Of a stretch of DNA of 64,000 bases, positions 34,441-43,483 are shown piece by piece. The translations under genes and the position numbers were made by a program. Each line of letters starts with the position of its first letter. Positions within the stretch are counted from its first letter, which is position 1. A model generated the notes under the pieces. The model saw nothing but the letters and a program-made list of their open reading frames with translations, had not been told where the DNA came from and made no database searches. The stretch is from Acidiferrum sp963764675 (GTDB taxonomy: Bacteria > Acidobacteriota > Terriglobia > Acidiferrales > UBA7541): assembly GCA_963764675.1 (NCBI GenBank), contig CAVXTQ010000007.1, forward strand, positions 1,178,001-1,242,000, in the 5' to 3' direction.

Positions 34441-37413
34441 CTAGAAAGTGAAGGTCACCTGCAAATCGATGCGACGATTCGCAGTGTTCGAGTTGTAGGG
34501 TCCTGCCGCCAGCCCATTCGCTTCACCGAAGAGAGGTGAGCTGAGATTCCCGATCGGGATGGCGGTGTTCACATTGTTCAACACGTTTCGCGCGGAAACG
34601 GCAAACGTCAGGTTGTAGCGCCGATTGGACACCGCGTCAAAGCCGCCGCCAGGTCCACCGCCGCCGCGATAACCGCCGCCACGACCTCCACCGCCTCCCG
34701 GCCCGCGGCCAAAGGTACCGCCGCCTCCCGGTCCGCCGGGACCCGCGGTGTTCGTCGCTTCTTTCTTCTTTCCGAAACCGATCGTCTTGCTGAGACGCAA
34801 GTTCAAAACGAAGCGCGCTGGGCCCGCGGCGTCGTTGACCGGTATCAAGGCTTCGCCGGGCGTCGGAGCGACGTTGAAGCACCCGAACTTCGTCTGGACG
34901 ATGTTCGGAGCCGCCGAGCAGCTCGCAGGAGCAGGTCTAGCGTTGAACTCCGCATCGCCGAACACGTCTTGTCCCGTAGTGATATTAAACGGAGGCCCGG
35001 AACTCGCGATGAGGAATGGACTCAGACGGAAATTCTTCGGCAGTCCGACGGTACCACCTAGGAACACGCGATTACGATAGTCAAAGGATGCCCGGCCGTA
35101 GTCTGCAGCAATGTTCAGCGGATTGGAAGGCATGTAGTTTGGCCCGGACGTGTCGCTGTTCGCGTAGTTCAGGACGTAGAATCCGAAGAGCGACAGTTTA
35201 GTGCCCATGCGAACGCTGCTGTTCACGATCAGCTGGTTCTGCTTGAAGACGCCGCCCGACTGGTACTGATACAAGATCGTGCTCGGTGGAAGCGCCAACG
35301 GCGCATTGGCGTTGATGAAGTCGGTGTAAAACGCGTGGACGCCTCGCGAATTGAGATACGTGACCGCAACGTTGGCAACTTTCGTGAGTTGTCGCTCGAC
35401 GCTCACGCCCGTCTGCATCGTGTACGGCGTGCGAAGATTCGGATTCGGTTCGTAGATTGTTTGCGGGGCGGTCGCGGAGCTTCCGAGCCCGGAGGGTCCG
35501 ACGGTCGTGTTCGGATCAAAGAAAGCCGGATTCTGCACGATGAATTGCTGCTGAATCAGGCCATTGTTGAGCTGCTGTTTCAGGACTTGATCGGAGGTAA
35601 AGCGATCGTAGAAGATGCCGAAACCTGCGCGAAGAACGGTTTTCGGGGCGGCGGTTCCCTTCGCGCCAATGCCCCACGCCAGCCCGAATCGCGGCGCGAA
35701 ATCGGCGTGATCCCCAAGGTTGTTCTGGGTTTCGTAACGCAAGCCGGAACTGAGCGTAACGTTCGACCGGATGCGCCAGTCGTCCTGGACGAATACAGCT
35801 CCATCGAAATACGTGACGTTGGCATTGGCGCGGCCGATCGAATTTGTTGCCAGCGAATAAAAGCTGGCGCCTCCGCCCATCGCTTGAATCTGGGCGAACG
35901 GAAGACCTGCGGCTTGTCCTTGCAAGGTAATTTGGTACGCCTGTAGCGGCGTAATCTGGCAACTGTCCGCCGTCGTCGGCGTGCAGCCCTGCAGCAGCCT
36001 GCTACCAAAGGAATATTCGCCATTGAAAGTCTGGTTCGTCGAGTTGTCGTCGGTGGTCGCGCGGAACCTGCCGCCATACTTCAACGAGTGTTTGCCGAGC
36101 GTCATGTAGGTTTCGTTTTGAACTTCGTAGCGGTTCTGCGTGTCGTCGTTGATTCCGGTAGCGTTGCCGCCGGTATCGAACGCGCCTGTGACGCTGATCA
36201 TCGGCGTGGTGCTCAAAGGATTCGAGTTGGCGACTTCATGGATGTACTGGAATCGGGTTTCATTGATAGTGCGCGGGCTAAGCGTCTGCGTGTCGCTCAC
36301 CTGGAAGGTGCTTTCGGAGTCCGTTTGATTGGTCGCCTGCTGCGCCAGATTGAAGCCGCCGACGCTCTCATTGTCTTGGGTCTGGTGGTAGAACTGATAC
36401 CGTACCGACAGGGTGTTTCCCGCGCTAACTTGATAGTCAAGCCGGGGACTCAGATTGATCCGCGTGTCCGGGTTGGGTACCGCCTGACTGAACGGCGTGA
36501 TTGCAAACGTGGTCGGATCGACGATCGTGGCGCTGACGACGTTTAGGTTATTGATGTTTCGCTCTTCGTAGTTGAAGAAGATCGAGGCTTTCTTGCTCAG
36601 CGGGCCGCCGATGTTGCCGCTGAACTGCGTCGACTCATACCCTGGCGGCTCGGTACCGTCGGGCAAATGCTCGAAAGGATTGCGAGAATTGAATCCCGCC
36701 GTATTTCCCGTCAGGAACAGTTGTCCGTGCCACTGATCGGTGCCGGGCTTGGTTAGGATCTCAATCCTTCCGTAGCCCAGCTTGTCGTACTCCGACGAAA
36801 ACGGATTCTGATTAATGCGAATTTCGCGAATGGAGGCTTTTGGCGGCAGTTGCCCAGCGGTGAAGCCGTCGATGTAAATCTGACCGCCGTTTGGACCCGC
36901 CGAGGGCCCCGCGAGGGCTTGTAGATCGGATTGCAGTTCGTCCGGGTCGTCTGAAAGGGCTTCAAGGTCTTTTCCCTGCAGGACGATTGCGCCGGCATTG
37001 CTCGCGGGATTCACGTCCAGGGCCGTGGCAGCTTGATCGGTTACCGTCACCTTCTGTTCTTGCGTCTCGATGCTGAGCTTTACGTCGAGTTTCAGGATTT
37101 GCCCGGCGGCAATCTGGACGGCGGAGCGATCGAACGAAGTGAATCCTGTAGCAATCACCTTCACGCTGTATTGGCCGGCCTCCAAACCTTTGACTTCGTA
37201 GATGCCGTCGGGGTTGGTGTTAGCCGTAATTGCGCCACCTGCGGGAGTCGTCAGGATCACGGTGGCTGTGCCGACGGCGCTACCGGACGGATCGGTGACT
37301 TGGCCGCGAAGCGATCCGGTGTTCGTCTGAGCGTTCAGGGAGTGCGGCAACAGACAGAGGAGCAAAATCGCCAAGCTGGCGAGAATACGTTTCGGCAATG
37401 GCCCAAAAATCAT
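34441..37413 (-). CDS. TonB-dependent receptor with carboxypeptidase-regulatory-like N-terminus
   Basis: 990 residues. Signal peptide (ILASLAILLLCLLPHSLNAQ), then a carboxypeptidase D regulatory-like domain (about 30-115: GSLRGQVTDPSGSAVGTATV), plug region (about 130-250, with GQIYIDGFTAGQLPPKASI and IRINQNPFSSEYDKLG) and a beta-barrel ending in RRIDLQVTFTF, with the terminal Phe needed for outer-membrane insertion. A very Gly-rich insert (about 895-935) lies in a late extracellular loop. Acidobacteria carry many such receptors for uptake of large organic substrates; ligand unknown. Transcribed 44 bases after the DUF5666 gene, so probably one operon. Confidence 0.92.
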   Translation of the reverse strand: MIFGPLPKRILASLAILLLCLLPHSLNAQTNTGSLRGQVTDPSGSAVGTATVILTTPAGGAITANTNPDGIYEVKGLEAGQYSVKVIATGFTSFDRSAVQIAAGQILKLDVKLSIETQEQKVTVTDQAATALDVNPASNAGAIVLQGKDLEALSDDPDELQSDLQALAGPSAGPNGGQIYIDGFTAGQLPPKASIREIRINQNPFSSEYDKLGYGRIEILTKPGTDQWHGQLFLTGNTAGFNSRNPFEHLPDGTEPPGYESTQFSGNIGGPLSKKASIFFNYEERNINNLNVVSATIVDPTTFAITPFSQAVPNPDTRINLSPRLDYQVSAGNTLSVRYQFYHQTQDNESVGGFNLAQQATNQTDSESTFQVSDTQTLSPRTINETRFQYIHEVANSNPLSTTPMISVTGAFDTGGNATGINDDTQNRYEVQNETYMTLGKHSLKYGGRFRATTDDNSTNQTFNGEYSFGSRLLQGCTPTTADSCQITPLQAYQITLQGQAAGLPFAQIQAMGGGASFYSLATNSIGRANANVTYFDGAVFVQDDWRIRSNVTLSSGLRYETQNNLGDHADFAPRFGLAWGIGAKGTAAPKTVLRAGFGIFYDRFTSDQVLKQQLNNGLIQQQFIVQNPAFFDPNTTVGPSGLGSSATAPQTIYEPNPNLRTPYTMQTGVSVERQLTKVANVAVTYLNSRGVHAFYTDFINANAPLALPPSTILYQYQSGGVFKQNQLIVNSSVRMGTKLSLFGFYVLNYANSDTSGPNYMPSNPLNIAADYGRASFDYRNRVFLGGTVGLPKNFRLSPFLIASSGPPFNITTGQDVFGDAEFNARPAPASCSAAPNIVQTKFGCFNVAPTPGEALIPVNDAAGPARFVLNLRLSKTIGFGKKKEATNTAGPGGPGGGGTFGRGPGGGGGRGGGYRGGGGPGGGFDAVSNRRYNLTFAVSARNVLNNVNTAIPIGNLSSPLFGEANGLAAGPYNSNTANRRIDLQVTFTF

Positions 37414-37457
37414 CGAGTCTCCTGAACGTGGCTGTGTCGTTTTGACGCTTTAGCCGG

Positions 37458-38750
37458 TTACTGCGTTGCTGCGTCGCCGCTAGGAGCGCCGTTCAAGCTC
37501 CAAGGCGTGAGAATGGACTGTCCGCCCGTGGGCGAGGCCTGCAGAATGGGCTCGACGCCAGCGAGAAGCGTTATGGCGGTGACGCCGTCGTTCTGCGCTC
37601 CGGCTGTGGCGACAATCATTACGGCATCGCCTTTTTGCAAATCCGCCAGCGACGCTGCGGGCATGCGGCCGATGGCTTGCTGAAGATCGGCTGTGCCGCC
37701 TTGTCCGCCGTTCGCGCCAGCTCCGGCGCCGGGTGTCCCGCCCTGTTCTCCGCGCCTGGCGCCCTCTCGACCGCTGGGTGGTGCACTTTGCGTTTGCGGT
37801 CCGGTCGCCGCGGAGCTCGAACCCGGCTGCGCGGCCGGCCTTTGTCCTGGTGCGCCGGAATCAGAATCCACCGAGTTCCCCTTCAGCCTTGCGCCGATTC
37901 TTTGCGCCATAGGCTGCGGCAACTTCTTCAACTGCGATGTGCCACTAACCTTGACGAGCACGGGCTTCTTGGTCGCGAGATCGTTCACGGTAATGGTGCT
38001 TGCGCCGGCGTCGATTGCGACGATCGTGCCAGCGATGTTGCGGAACGCGCCGGACACGATTTCGTCCGCGGCGAGCGCGCTGCCGTCCGCACTGCGAGTT
38101 CCGCGGGCGCGAAGCTGGTCCCCTACTTTGATTTGATCCAGGGGAGCGGGCGTTGCCTCGTCGAATTTCACAGAACCAGGCGCGTAGCGGCGCAGGATCG
38201 TAGTTTTGGCAACGTTGACGACGACGTTCTTGTTGGCGCCGAGCGCTGAAGTGTCAATCGTGATCGATCCCGCCGCCGAATCCACCGCAGTCACCAAGCC
38301 TCCGACTCCATGCCTCTGCCATTCCTCGCGCTCGTGTTTCTGCTTTTCCGCGATGTCCGCTTTCTTCATCGCGATCACCGATACCGCCAAAAGCGACTTG
38401 CCGCCATCGGCAGCCTGGCCTCGGACCAAAATGCGATCACCAGGCTGGAGATCCTCCAATTGCAAAGGAGCTGCGGTTTTGAGGTCGGTCTGACCAGGCT
38501 CTATCCGCAGGAGGCGTGCGCCGTCCTGCACGACGACGTTGACGTCGCCACCGTCTTCGGCCGCGAGAGTGATGCTCTTGCCGGAGACGGCCTTCACGGT
38601 ACCAACGGATTTGGCGGCGGCCGCCTGCGCAGCGCCCGATGGCGAGGTCTGCGCCCGCATTGCAGGAACGGCCGCGGCGAACCCGAAAACAACGAGGATC
38701 GCCGTCCGCAAATACCGGCGCAACCTTGACGCGTGCCTCTGTTCCCCCAT
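37458..38750 (-). CDS. Exported DUF5666 protein
   Basis: About 430 residues. Signal peptide (LRTAILVVFGFAAAVPAMRA). Repeated small beta-barrel units typical of DUF5666: GTVKAVSGKSITLAAEDGG with LEDLQPGDRILVRGQ, then GGLVTAVDSAAGSITIDTS with LDQIKVGDQLRARGT, then GTIVAIDAGASTITVNDLAT. A disordered Gly/Ala/Pro/Gln stretch follows (about 320-375). Function unknown; periplasmic. ATG at 38750 is chosen because it puts the signal peptide near the N-terminus; GGAGGAG lies 13 bases upstream. Upstream of and likely co-transcribed with the TonB receptor gene. Confidence 0.85.
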   Translation of the reverse strand: MGEQRHASRLRRYLRTAILVVFGFAAAVPAMRAQTSPSGAAQAAAAKSVGTVKAVSGKSITLAAEDGGDVNVVVQDGARLLRIEPGQTDLKTAAPLQLEDLQPGDRILVRGQAADGGKSLLAVSVIAMKKADIAEKQKHEREEWQRHGVGGLVTAVDSAAGSITIDTSALGANKNVVVNVAKTTILRRYAPGSVKFDEATPAPLDQIKVGDQLRARGTRSADGSALAADEIVSGAFRNIAGTIVAIDAGASTITVNDLATKKPVLVKVSGTSQLKKLPQPMAQRIGARLKGNSVDSDSGAPGQRPAAQPGSSSAATGPQTQSAPPSGREGARRGEQGGTPGAGAGANGGQGGTADLQQAIGRMPAASLADLQKGDAVMIVATAGAQNDGVTAITLLAGVEPILQASPTGGQSILTPWSLNGAPSGDAATQ

Positions 38751-39007
38751 CGCTCTAGTAACTCCTCCACGCATGCTGCAAAAACAACCAGAAGGGCGAT
38801 CCGCTGGTTCCGCGGGTGAATACACCTCCACGCCCCCAACTCTTAGACGCACCGAAGGGGCAAGAATGTTACATCCCCAGTCGCAGAACACCGATTATTT
38901 GCGGGCTGTAATGTGAACTCGGAAGGCAGTAACAGCTGGTAACAAAGGGCTAAACAAACCTCGCGGCTCCCTCATAATAGACTTTGCAGGTGTTCGGACG
39001 CCTCACG

Positions 39008-41317
39008 ATGCGCTATTTCGCCCTCTTTATACTGTGCGCTACGCCCCTTTTTGCGCAGAGCAACTCTGGTGAGTTACGCATCAAGGTGACCGACCCCTCG
39101 GGTCTGGGCGTGAGAAGCTCGGTCGAGCTCGTTTGCGAAGCCAACCAATTCAGAAAGACTCTGACCACCGACGACGCGGGCGACGTAACGGTGAAGCGCC
39201 TGCCCTTCGGCGTCTATAACATTCAGATCGAACATCACGGTTTTGCGGAGTTTGCAGACTCGGTCGAGGTTCGCTCCGCCATCCCTGCGGAGTACACGGC
39301 CAAGCTCAGCATCGCCGCCGCAAATGCGTCCGTGCTCGTAAGCGACTCCGACACTTTGATCGATCCGCATCGTACGGGCGACATCAACCGGCTCGGCGCG
39401 GACGCGATCGAGAATCGAGTGAGTTCGCTGCCCGGGCGATCCTTGCAGGATCTCGTCAATTCCCAGCCAGGCTGGCTTTACGAAGGCAATGCCGTGCTCC
39501 ACCCGCGCGGCTCGGAATATCAAACCCAAGTCGTCGTCGACGGCATGCCGCTGATGGACAACCGCTCTCCCAGCTTCGGTCCAGAAATCGAAGCCGATGA
39601 TATTCAGTCGATGAGTGTCTACACCGCGAACTTCCCTGCTGAGTACGGCCGGAAAATGGGTGGTGTGATCGAGGTGAACACGGCGCGCGACGCGCGCGAG
39701 GGCTTTCACGGCCAAGTCGTGCTCTCCGGAGGCAGTTTCGATACCGCCGGCGCTTTTGCGATGGCGCAGTACGCCTGGGGAAAAAACACTCTTGGTGTGA
39801 GCGCCAGCGGCGACATGACTAGCCGGTATCTGAATCCGGTCGTGCCGCAGAACTTCACGAACCAAGCCACTACGGGCGACTACGCGGTGAGCTACGAGCG
39901 CGACCTGACGGACCGCGACCGGCTGAGCTTCAGCCTGCGTCACGAGCTTTCACGCTATGAGATTCCCAACGAGCAACTGCAGCAGGCGGCGGGCCAACTG
40001 CAGAACGGCGACAACTTCGAGACCATGGGCACGGTGGCGTATCAACACATCCTTTCCCCGAACGCCGTCATCGACCTGCGCGGCATGGTGCGAGACAACT
40101 CCAATGATTTGTTCTCCAATCCGCTTTCCACTCCGGTAATCGCGTTTCAGCACAACTATTTCCGCGAAGGCTACTTCAAGGGCAGCGTTTCCATCCATCA
40201 CGGACGCCACGAATGGAAGGCCGGCGTCGAGTCCGACAACACGTTTTTGCATGAGCGCTTCAACGACGCGATCACCGATTTCACGCAGTTCGACCCGGAC
40301 ACGCCGGCGACGTTTGCCTTTGCATCGAGCAGGCCCGACCTGGAGCAATCGGCGTTCGTGCAAGACCAGATTCGCCTGGGCAAGTGGACCGTGAGCGCCG
40401 GCCTGCGCTGGGATCACTATCAATTGCTGGTCAATCAGAATGCAGTGAGCCCGCGATTGGGAGTGGCACGTTATTTCCCGAGCATCGACCTGGTGTTACA
40501 CGCTTCCTACGACAGGGTTTTCCAAACGCCATCCTCGGAGAACCTGCTGATCTCCAGCTCTCCCCAAGTCGTGTCGCTGAGCGACCAGGTGTTGCGGCTG
40601 CCGGTGCAGCCCTCGCACGGAAACTACTACGAAGTTGGGCTGAGCAAAGGGATCTTCAGTCAATTGCGCCTGGATGTGAACGTCTTCGACCGGCGAGTCA
40701 ACAACTACGCGGACGACGACCAACTACTGAGCACTGCGGTGAGCTTCCCAATCGCGTTCGACAAAGCGTACACTTACGGCGCCGAGGGCAAGATCGAGAT
40801 CCCGCATTGGGGCCGGCTGAATGGCTTCGTGAGCTATTCTTACATTGTGGGCTCCGCGTATCTCCCGGTAACCGGTGGATTGTTTTTGGGCGACGACGCG
40901 ACCAACGCGTTGAGTAACCTCACCGGGCGCTTCTGGGATTCGCAGGATCAGCGCAACACCGTGCGAACGCGCTTCCGCTATCAGTTCACAAACCGCTTTT
41001 GGGCCGGCGTAGGCGCCGAGTATGGCACCGGCTTGCCATTCGAGTTCACTGGGACGGAAGCCGACGCCTTGGCAACCTACAGCCAGCAGGTCGTGGACCG
41101 CGTGAACTTCGACAAGGGCCGTGTCCGGCCGTCCTTCGCTGTCAGTGCGTCAGCCGCCGCGACGCTCTGGAAGACGGAGCGATACGATGTACGGCTGCAA
41201 GTCGATGGAGAAAACCTAAACAACCGGCTGAACGTGATCGACTTCGGCGGGCTATTCTCCGGCAACGCTATCGGGCCCCCGCGCAGCTATGCCCTGCGGT
41301 TGACCACGAGCTTTTAG
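39008..41317 (+). CDS. TonB-dependent receptor, second copy
   Basis: 769 residues. Signal peptide (MRYFALFILCATPLFAQ), carboxypeptidase-regulatory-like domain (GELRIKVTDPSGLGVRSSVE onward, about 22-105), plug (about 125-235: LPGRSLQDLVNSQPGWLYEG, QVVVDGMPLMDNRSP, VYTANFPAEYGRKMGGVIEV) and a barrel that ends SYALRLTTSF with C-terminal Phe. Shorter than the other receptor and unrelated in the barrel. Divergent from the DUF5666 gene across about 250 bases; a possible -10 (CATAAT, 38973-38978) lies there. Ligand unknown. Confidence 0.92.
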   Translation: MRYFALFILCATPLFAQSNSGELRIKVTDPSGLGVRSSVELVCEANQFRKTLTTDDAGDVTVKRLPFGVYNIQIEHHGFAEFADSVEVRSAIPAEYTAKLSIAAANASVLVSDSDTLIDPHRTGDINRLGADAIENRVSSLPGRSLQDLVNSQPGWLYEGNAVLHPRGSEYQTQVVVDGMPLMDNRSPSFGPEIEADDIQSMSVYTANFPAEYGRKMGGVIEVNTARDAREGFHGQVVLSGGSFDTAGAFAMAQYAWGKNTLGVSASGDMTSRYLNPVVPQNFTNQATTGDYAVSYERDLTDRDRLSFSLRHELSRYEIPNEQLQQAAGQLQNGDNFETMGTVAYQHILSPNAVIDLRGMVRDNSNDLFSNPLSTPVIAFQHNYFREGYFKGSVSIHHGRHEWKAGVESDNTFLHERFNDAITDFTQFDPDTPATFAFASSRPDLEQSAFVQDQIRLGKWTVSAGLRWDHYQLLVNQNAVSPRLGVARYFPSIDLVLHASYDRVFQTPSSENLLISSSPQVVSLSDQVLRLPVQPSHGNYYEVGLSKGIFSQLRLDVNVFDRRVNNYADDDQLLSTAVSFPIAFDKAYTYGAEGKIEIPHWGRLNGFVSYSYIVGSAYLPVTGGLFLGDDATNALSNLTGRFWDSQDQRNTVRTRFRYQFTNRFWAGVGAEYGTGLPFEFTGTEADALATYSQQVVDRVNFDKGRVRPSFAVSASAAATLWKTERYDVRLQVDGENLNNRLNVIDFGGLFSGNAIGPPRSYALRLTTSF

Positions 41318-41346
41318 TCGTGCTCCAGATCGATTCTTCCTCACAA

Positions 41347-41381
41347 AATCCTTAGGAACGATTCATCACTTCCTAAGGATT
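41347..41381. terminator. Strong inverted repeat after the TonB receptor gene
   Basis: AATCCTTAGGAA (41347-41358) and TTCCTAAGGATT (41370-41381) pair perfectly over 12 bp with an 11-base loop. It lies 30 bases after the receptor stop. Only a pyrimidine-rich tail follows, not a U-run, so it is a weak intrinsic terminator or an operator for the kdp operon that starts about 130 bases later. Confidence 0.5.
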
Positions 41382-41512
41382 CCTCTCCCATCCTTCTTGT
41401 GCAATTGGACTTCGTCGTGCTCGACGATCAGCGGAACGCGCGCGGCCGCAACAGTTCTCGCAGCCGCAAACGGAAGCTTCGAGCACCAGCTCGTTTTCGG
41501 AGGGAGCATCTC

Positions 41513-41599
41513 GTGGCGGACATTGTTTTCACCCTAGTGACCGTGGCGTTCTTTGCCGCCGCCATTTTCTATCTTCGTGGCTGCGAGCGGCTCAGGTAG
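41513..41599 (+). CDS. 28-residue membrane peptide at the head of the kdp operon
   Basis: A single transmembrane helix (FTLVTVAFFAAAIFYLRGC) preceded by VADIV and followed by ERLR. The GTG start is supported by GGAGGGAG (41499-41506) at good spacing. It is the same length as KdpF, which starts fifteen bases after its stop, but differs in sequence. I have an impression of similar short ORFs in front of kdpF in related bacteria, unnamed. Likely an additional small subunit or regulator of the Kdp pump (inference). Confidence 0.65.
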   Translation: MADIVFTLVTVAFFAAAIFYLRGCERLR

Positions 41600-41614
41600 A
41601 TTGCCGGACCACTT

Positions 41615-41701
41615 ATGATCGAGAACATTGCCCTCATCTTTGTTTGCGCGCTTCTGTTCGGCTACCTGCTGATGGCCCTGCTTCGACCGGAAAAGTTCTG
41701 A
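41615..41701 (+). CDS. kdpF: Potassium-transporting ATPase subunit F
   Basis: 28 residues, one transmembrane helix: IALIFVCALLFGYLLMALL followed by RPEKF, the usual KdpF ending (RPEKF/RPERF). KdpF is a small stabilising subunit of the KdpFABC pump. It ends three bases before the kdpA start codon. Confidence 0.9.
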   Translation: MIENIALIFVCALLFGYLLMALLRPEKF

Positions 41702-41704
41702 CCT

Positions 41705-43477
41705 ATGACCGCAAACGGTTGGCTCCAGATTGGTTTTTTCCTGCTGGTGATCCTAGCGATCACCAAGCCTCTTGGCGTGTTCATGGCGAAAGTGTTTAAC
41801 CGGGAGAAGACCTTTCTCGATTTCGCGCTGCGACCCGTGGAACGCTTGCTGTACCGGCTGGCCGGCGTACGCGAAGAGCACGAAATGCATTGGACCGAGT
41901 ACGGCACAGCGATGTTGTTGTTCAGCGCCGTGTCCATGTTTTTGCTGTACATCATCGAGAGGTCGCAGCACTGGCTGGGCTTCAATCCGCAGAAGCTGGC
42001 CAATGTAGCGCCCGATCTGGCCTGGAATACCGCCGCGTCGTTCACGACGAATACCAACTGGCAAGCCTACGTACCAGAAACGACGATGAGCTATCTGACG
42101 CAGATGGCCGGGCTGGCGTATCACAACTTCGCTTCGGCGGCGGTCGGCATCGCGCTGGCGATCGCGATGATTCGCGGCGTGTCGCGGCGCGAATCCAAGA
42201 CCATCGGCAACTTTTGGGTGGACCTGACGCGATGTTTTCTGTGGCTGCTCCTGCCTGTGTGCCTAATCGTCTCGCTGATCTTCGTTTCGCAGGGTGTCGT
42301 GCAGAATTTGAAGCCCTACGCCAGCGCGGAACTGATCGATCCGCAAACCGTGCAGGCGCCGGGGCTAGACGGCAAGAGCGTGCCGCAGACGGTAACGCAG
42401 CAACCGATCGCGCTGGGGCCGGTGGCGTCCCAAGAAGCGATCAAGATGTTCGGCACGAACGGCGGAGGATTTTTCGCCGCCAACAGCGCGCACCCGTTTG
42501 AAAATCCCACGCCGTTTTCCAATTTTCTGCAAATCGTCCTGATCTTCGCGATCCCTTCGGGTTTGACATACACATTGGGACGGATGACGGGCTCTCCCCG
42601 GCATGGCTGGGCCGTTTGGGGCGCGATGGCGTTTCTGTTTCTAGTCGGCGTGACTGCTGCGTATTGGGCGGAGGCGGGAGGAAATCCCCAGTTTGCCGGC
42701 GTGGATCAAACGCCGAGCGCGTTGCACTCCGGTGGAAACATGGAAGGAAAAGAGGTGCGTTTCGGGATCGCCAACTCGGCGCTGTTCGCCACCGTTACGA
42801 CCGATGCTAGCTGTGGCGCGGTCAACGGCATGCACGATTCGTTCACGCCTTTGGGCGGGATGATTCCGCTACTGAACATCATGCTAGGCGAGATTATTTT
42901 TGGCGGCGTGGGCTCGGGGCTCTACGGCATGCTGGTGTTTGTGATTCTTGCGGTGTTCATCGCGGGACTGATGGTGGGCCGGACACCAGAATATCTGGGG
43001 AAGAAAATCGAGACGTTTGACGTCAAGATGGCGATGCTTTCGGTGCTGGCGTCGTCGATGACAATTCTGCTGTTCGCGGCGGTTGCGGTGGTAACAAAGG
43101 CGGGAGTGGCGGGCATCACGAATCCCGGGCCGCACGGGCTCTCGCAAATTCTATACGCGTACACTTCGTCGGTCGGGAATAACGGGTCGGCGTTCGGCGG
43201 GATCAACGCGAATACGTTGTGGTTCAATGCCACGACTGGACTCGCAACCCTGCTGGGGAGATTCTTCGTGGTCATCCCCATTCTCGCGATTGCGGGCAAC
43301 CTGGCAACCAAGAAGACGTCTCCCGCTTCCCTGGGAACGTTCCCGGTCACGGGACCCCTGTTCACCACACTGCTGGTCTCTACCATCCTGATCGTCGGGG
43401 CGCTTACCTTCTTCCCCGCATTGAGCCTGGGACCCATTCTCGAGCACCTGTTGATGCTTGCTCGAAAGGCTTTCTAA
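41705..43477 (+). CDS. kdpA: Potassium-transporting ATPase, potassium-channel subunit
   Basis: 590 residues. The channel-like subunit of the Kdp pump in the inner membrane, binding and transporting K+. Characteristic segments: KPLGVFMAKVFNREKTFLDF, TNTNWQAYVPETTMSYLTQM, then GTNGGGFFAANSAHPFENPT with a selectivity-filter-like loop, and VGNNGSAFGGINANTLWFN. Size and order are normal. Six bases separate it from kdpB. Confidence 0.96.
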   Translation: MTANGWLQIGFFLLVILAITKPLGVFMAKVFNREKTFLDFALRPVERLLYRLAGVREEHEMHWTEYGTAMLLFSAVSMFLLYIIERSQHWLGFNPQKLANVAPDLAWNTAASFTTNTNWQAYVPETTMSYLTQMAGLAYHNFASAAVGIALAIAMIRGVSRRESKTIGNFWVDLTRCFLWLLLPVCLIVSLIFVSQGVVQNLKPYASAELIDPQTVQAPGLDGKSVPQTVTQQPIALGPVASQEAIKMFGTNGGGFFAANSAHPFENPTPFSNFLQIVLIFAIPSGLTYTLGRMTGSPRHGWAVWGAMAFLFLVGVTAAYWAEAGGNPQFAGVDQTPSALHSGGNMEGKEVRFGIANSALFATVTTDASCGAVNGMHDSFTPLGGMIPLLNIMLGEIIFGGVGSGLYGMLVFVILAVFIAGLMVGRTPEYLGKKIETFDVKMAMLSVLASSMTILLFAAVAVVTKAGVAGITNPGPHGLSQILYAYTSSVGNNGSAFGGINANTLWFNATTGLATLLGRFFVVIPILAIAGNLATKKTSPASLGTFPVTGPLFTTLLVSTILIVGALTFFPALSLGPILEHLLMLARKAF

Positions 43478-43483
43478 GGATCC

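Noticed and set aside
34621..34745. Gly-rich tract in the TonB receptor as a separate repeat element
   Set aside because: It is in frame inside a late barrel loop and is low-complexity coding sequence, common in this receptor family.
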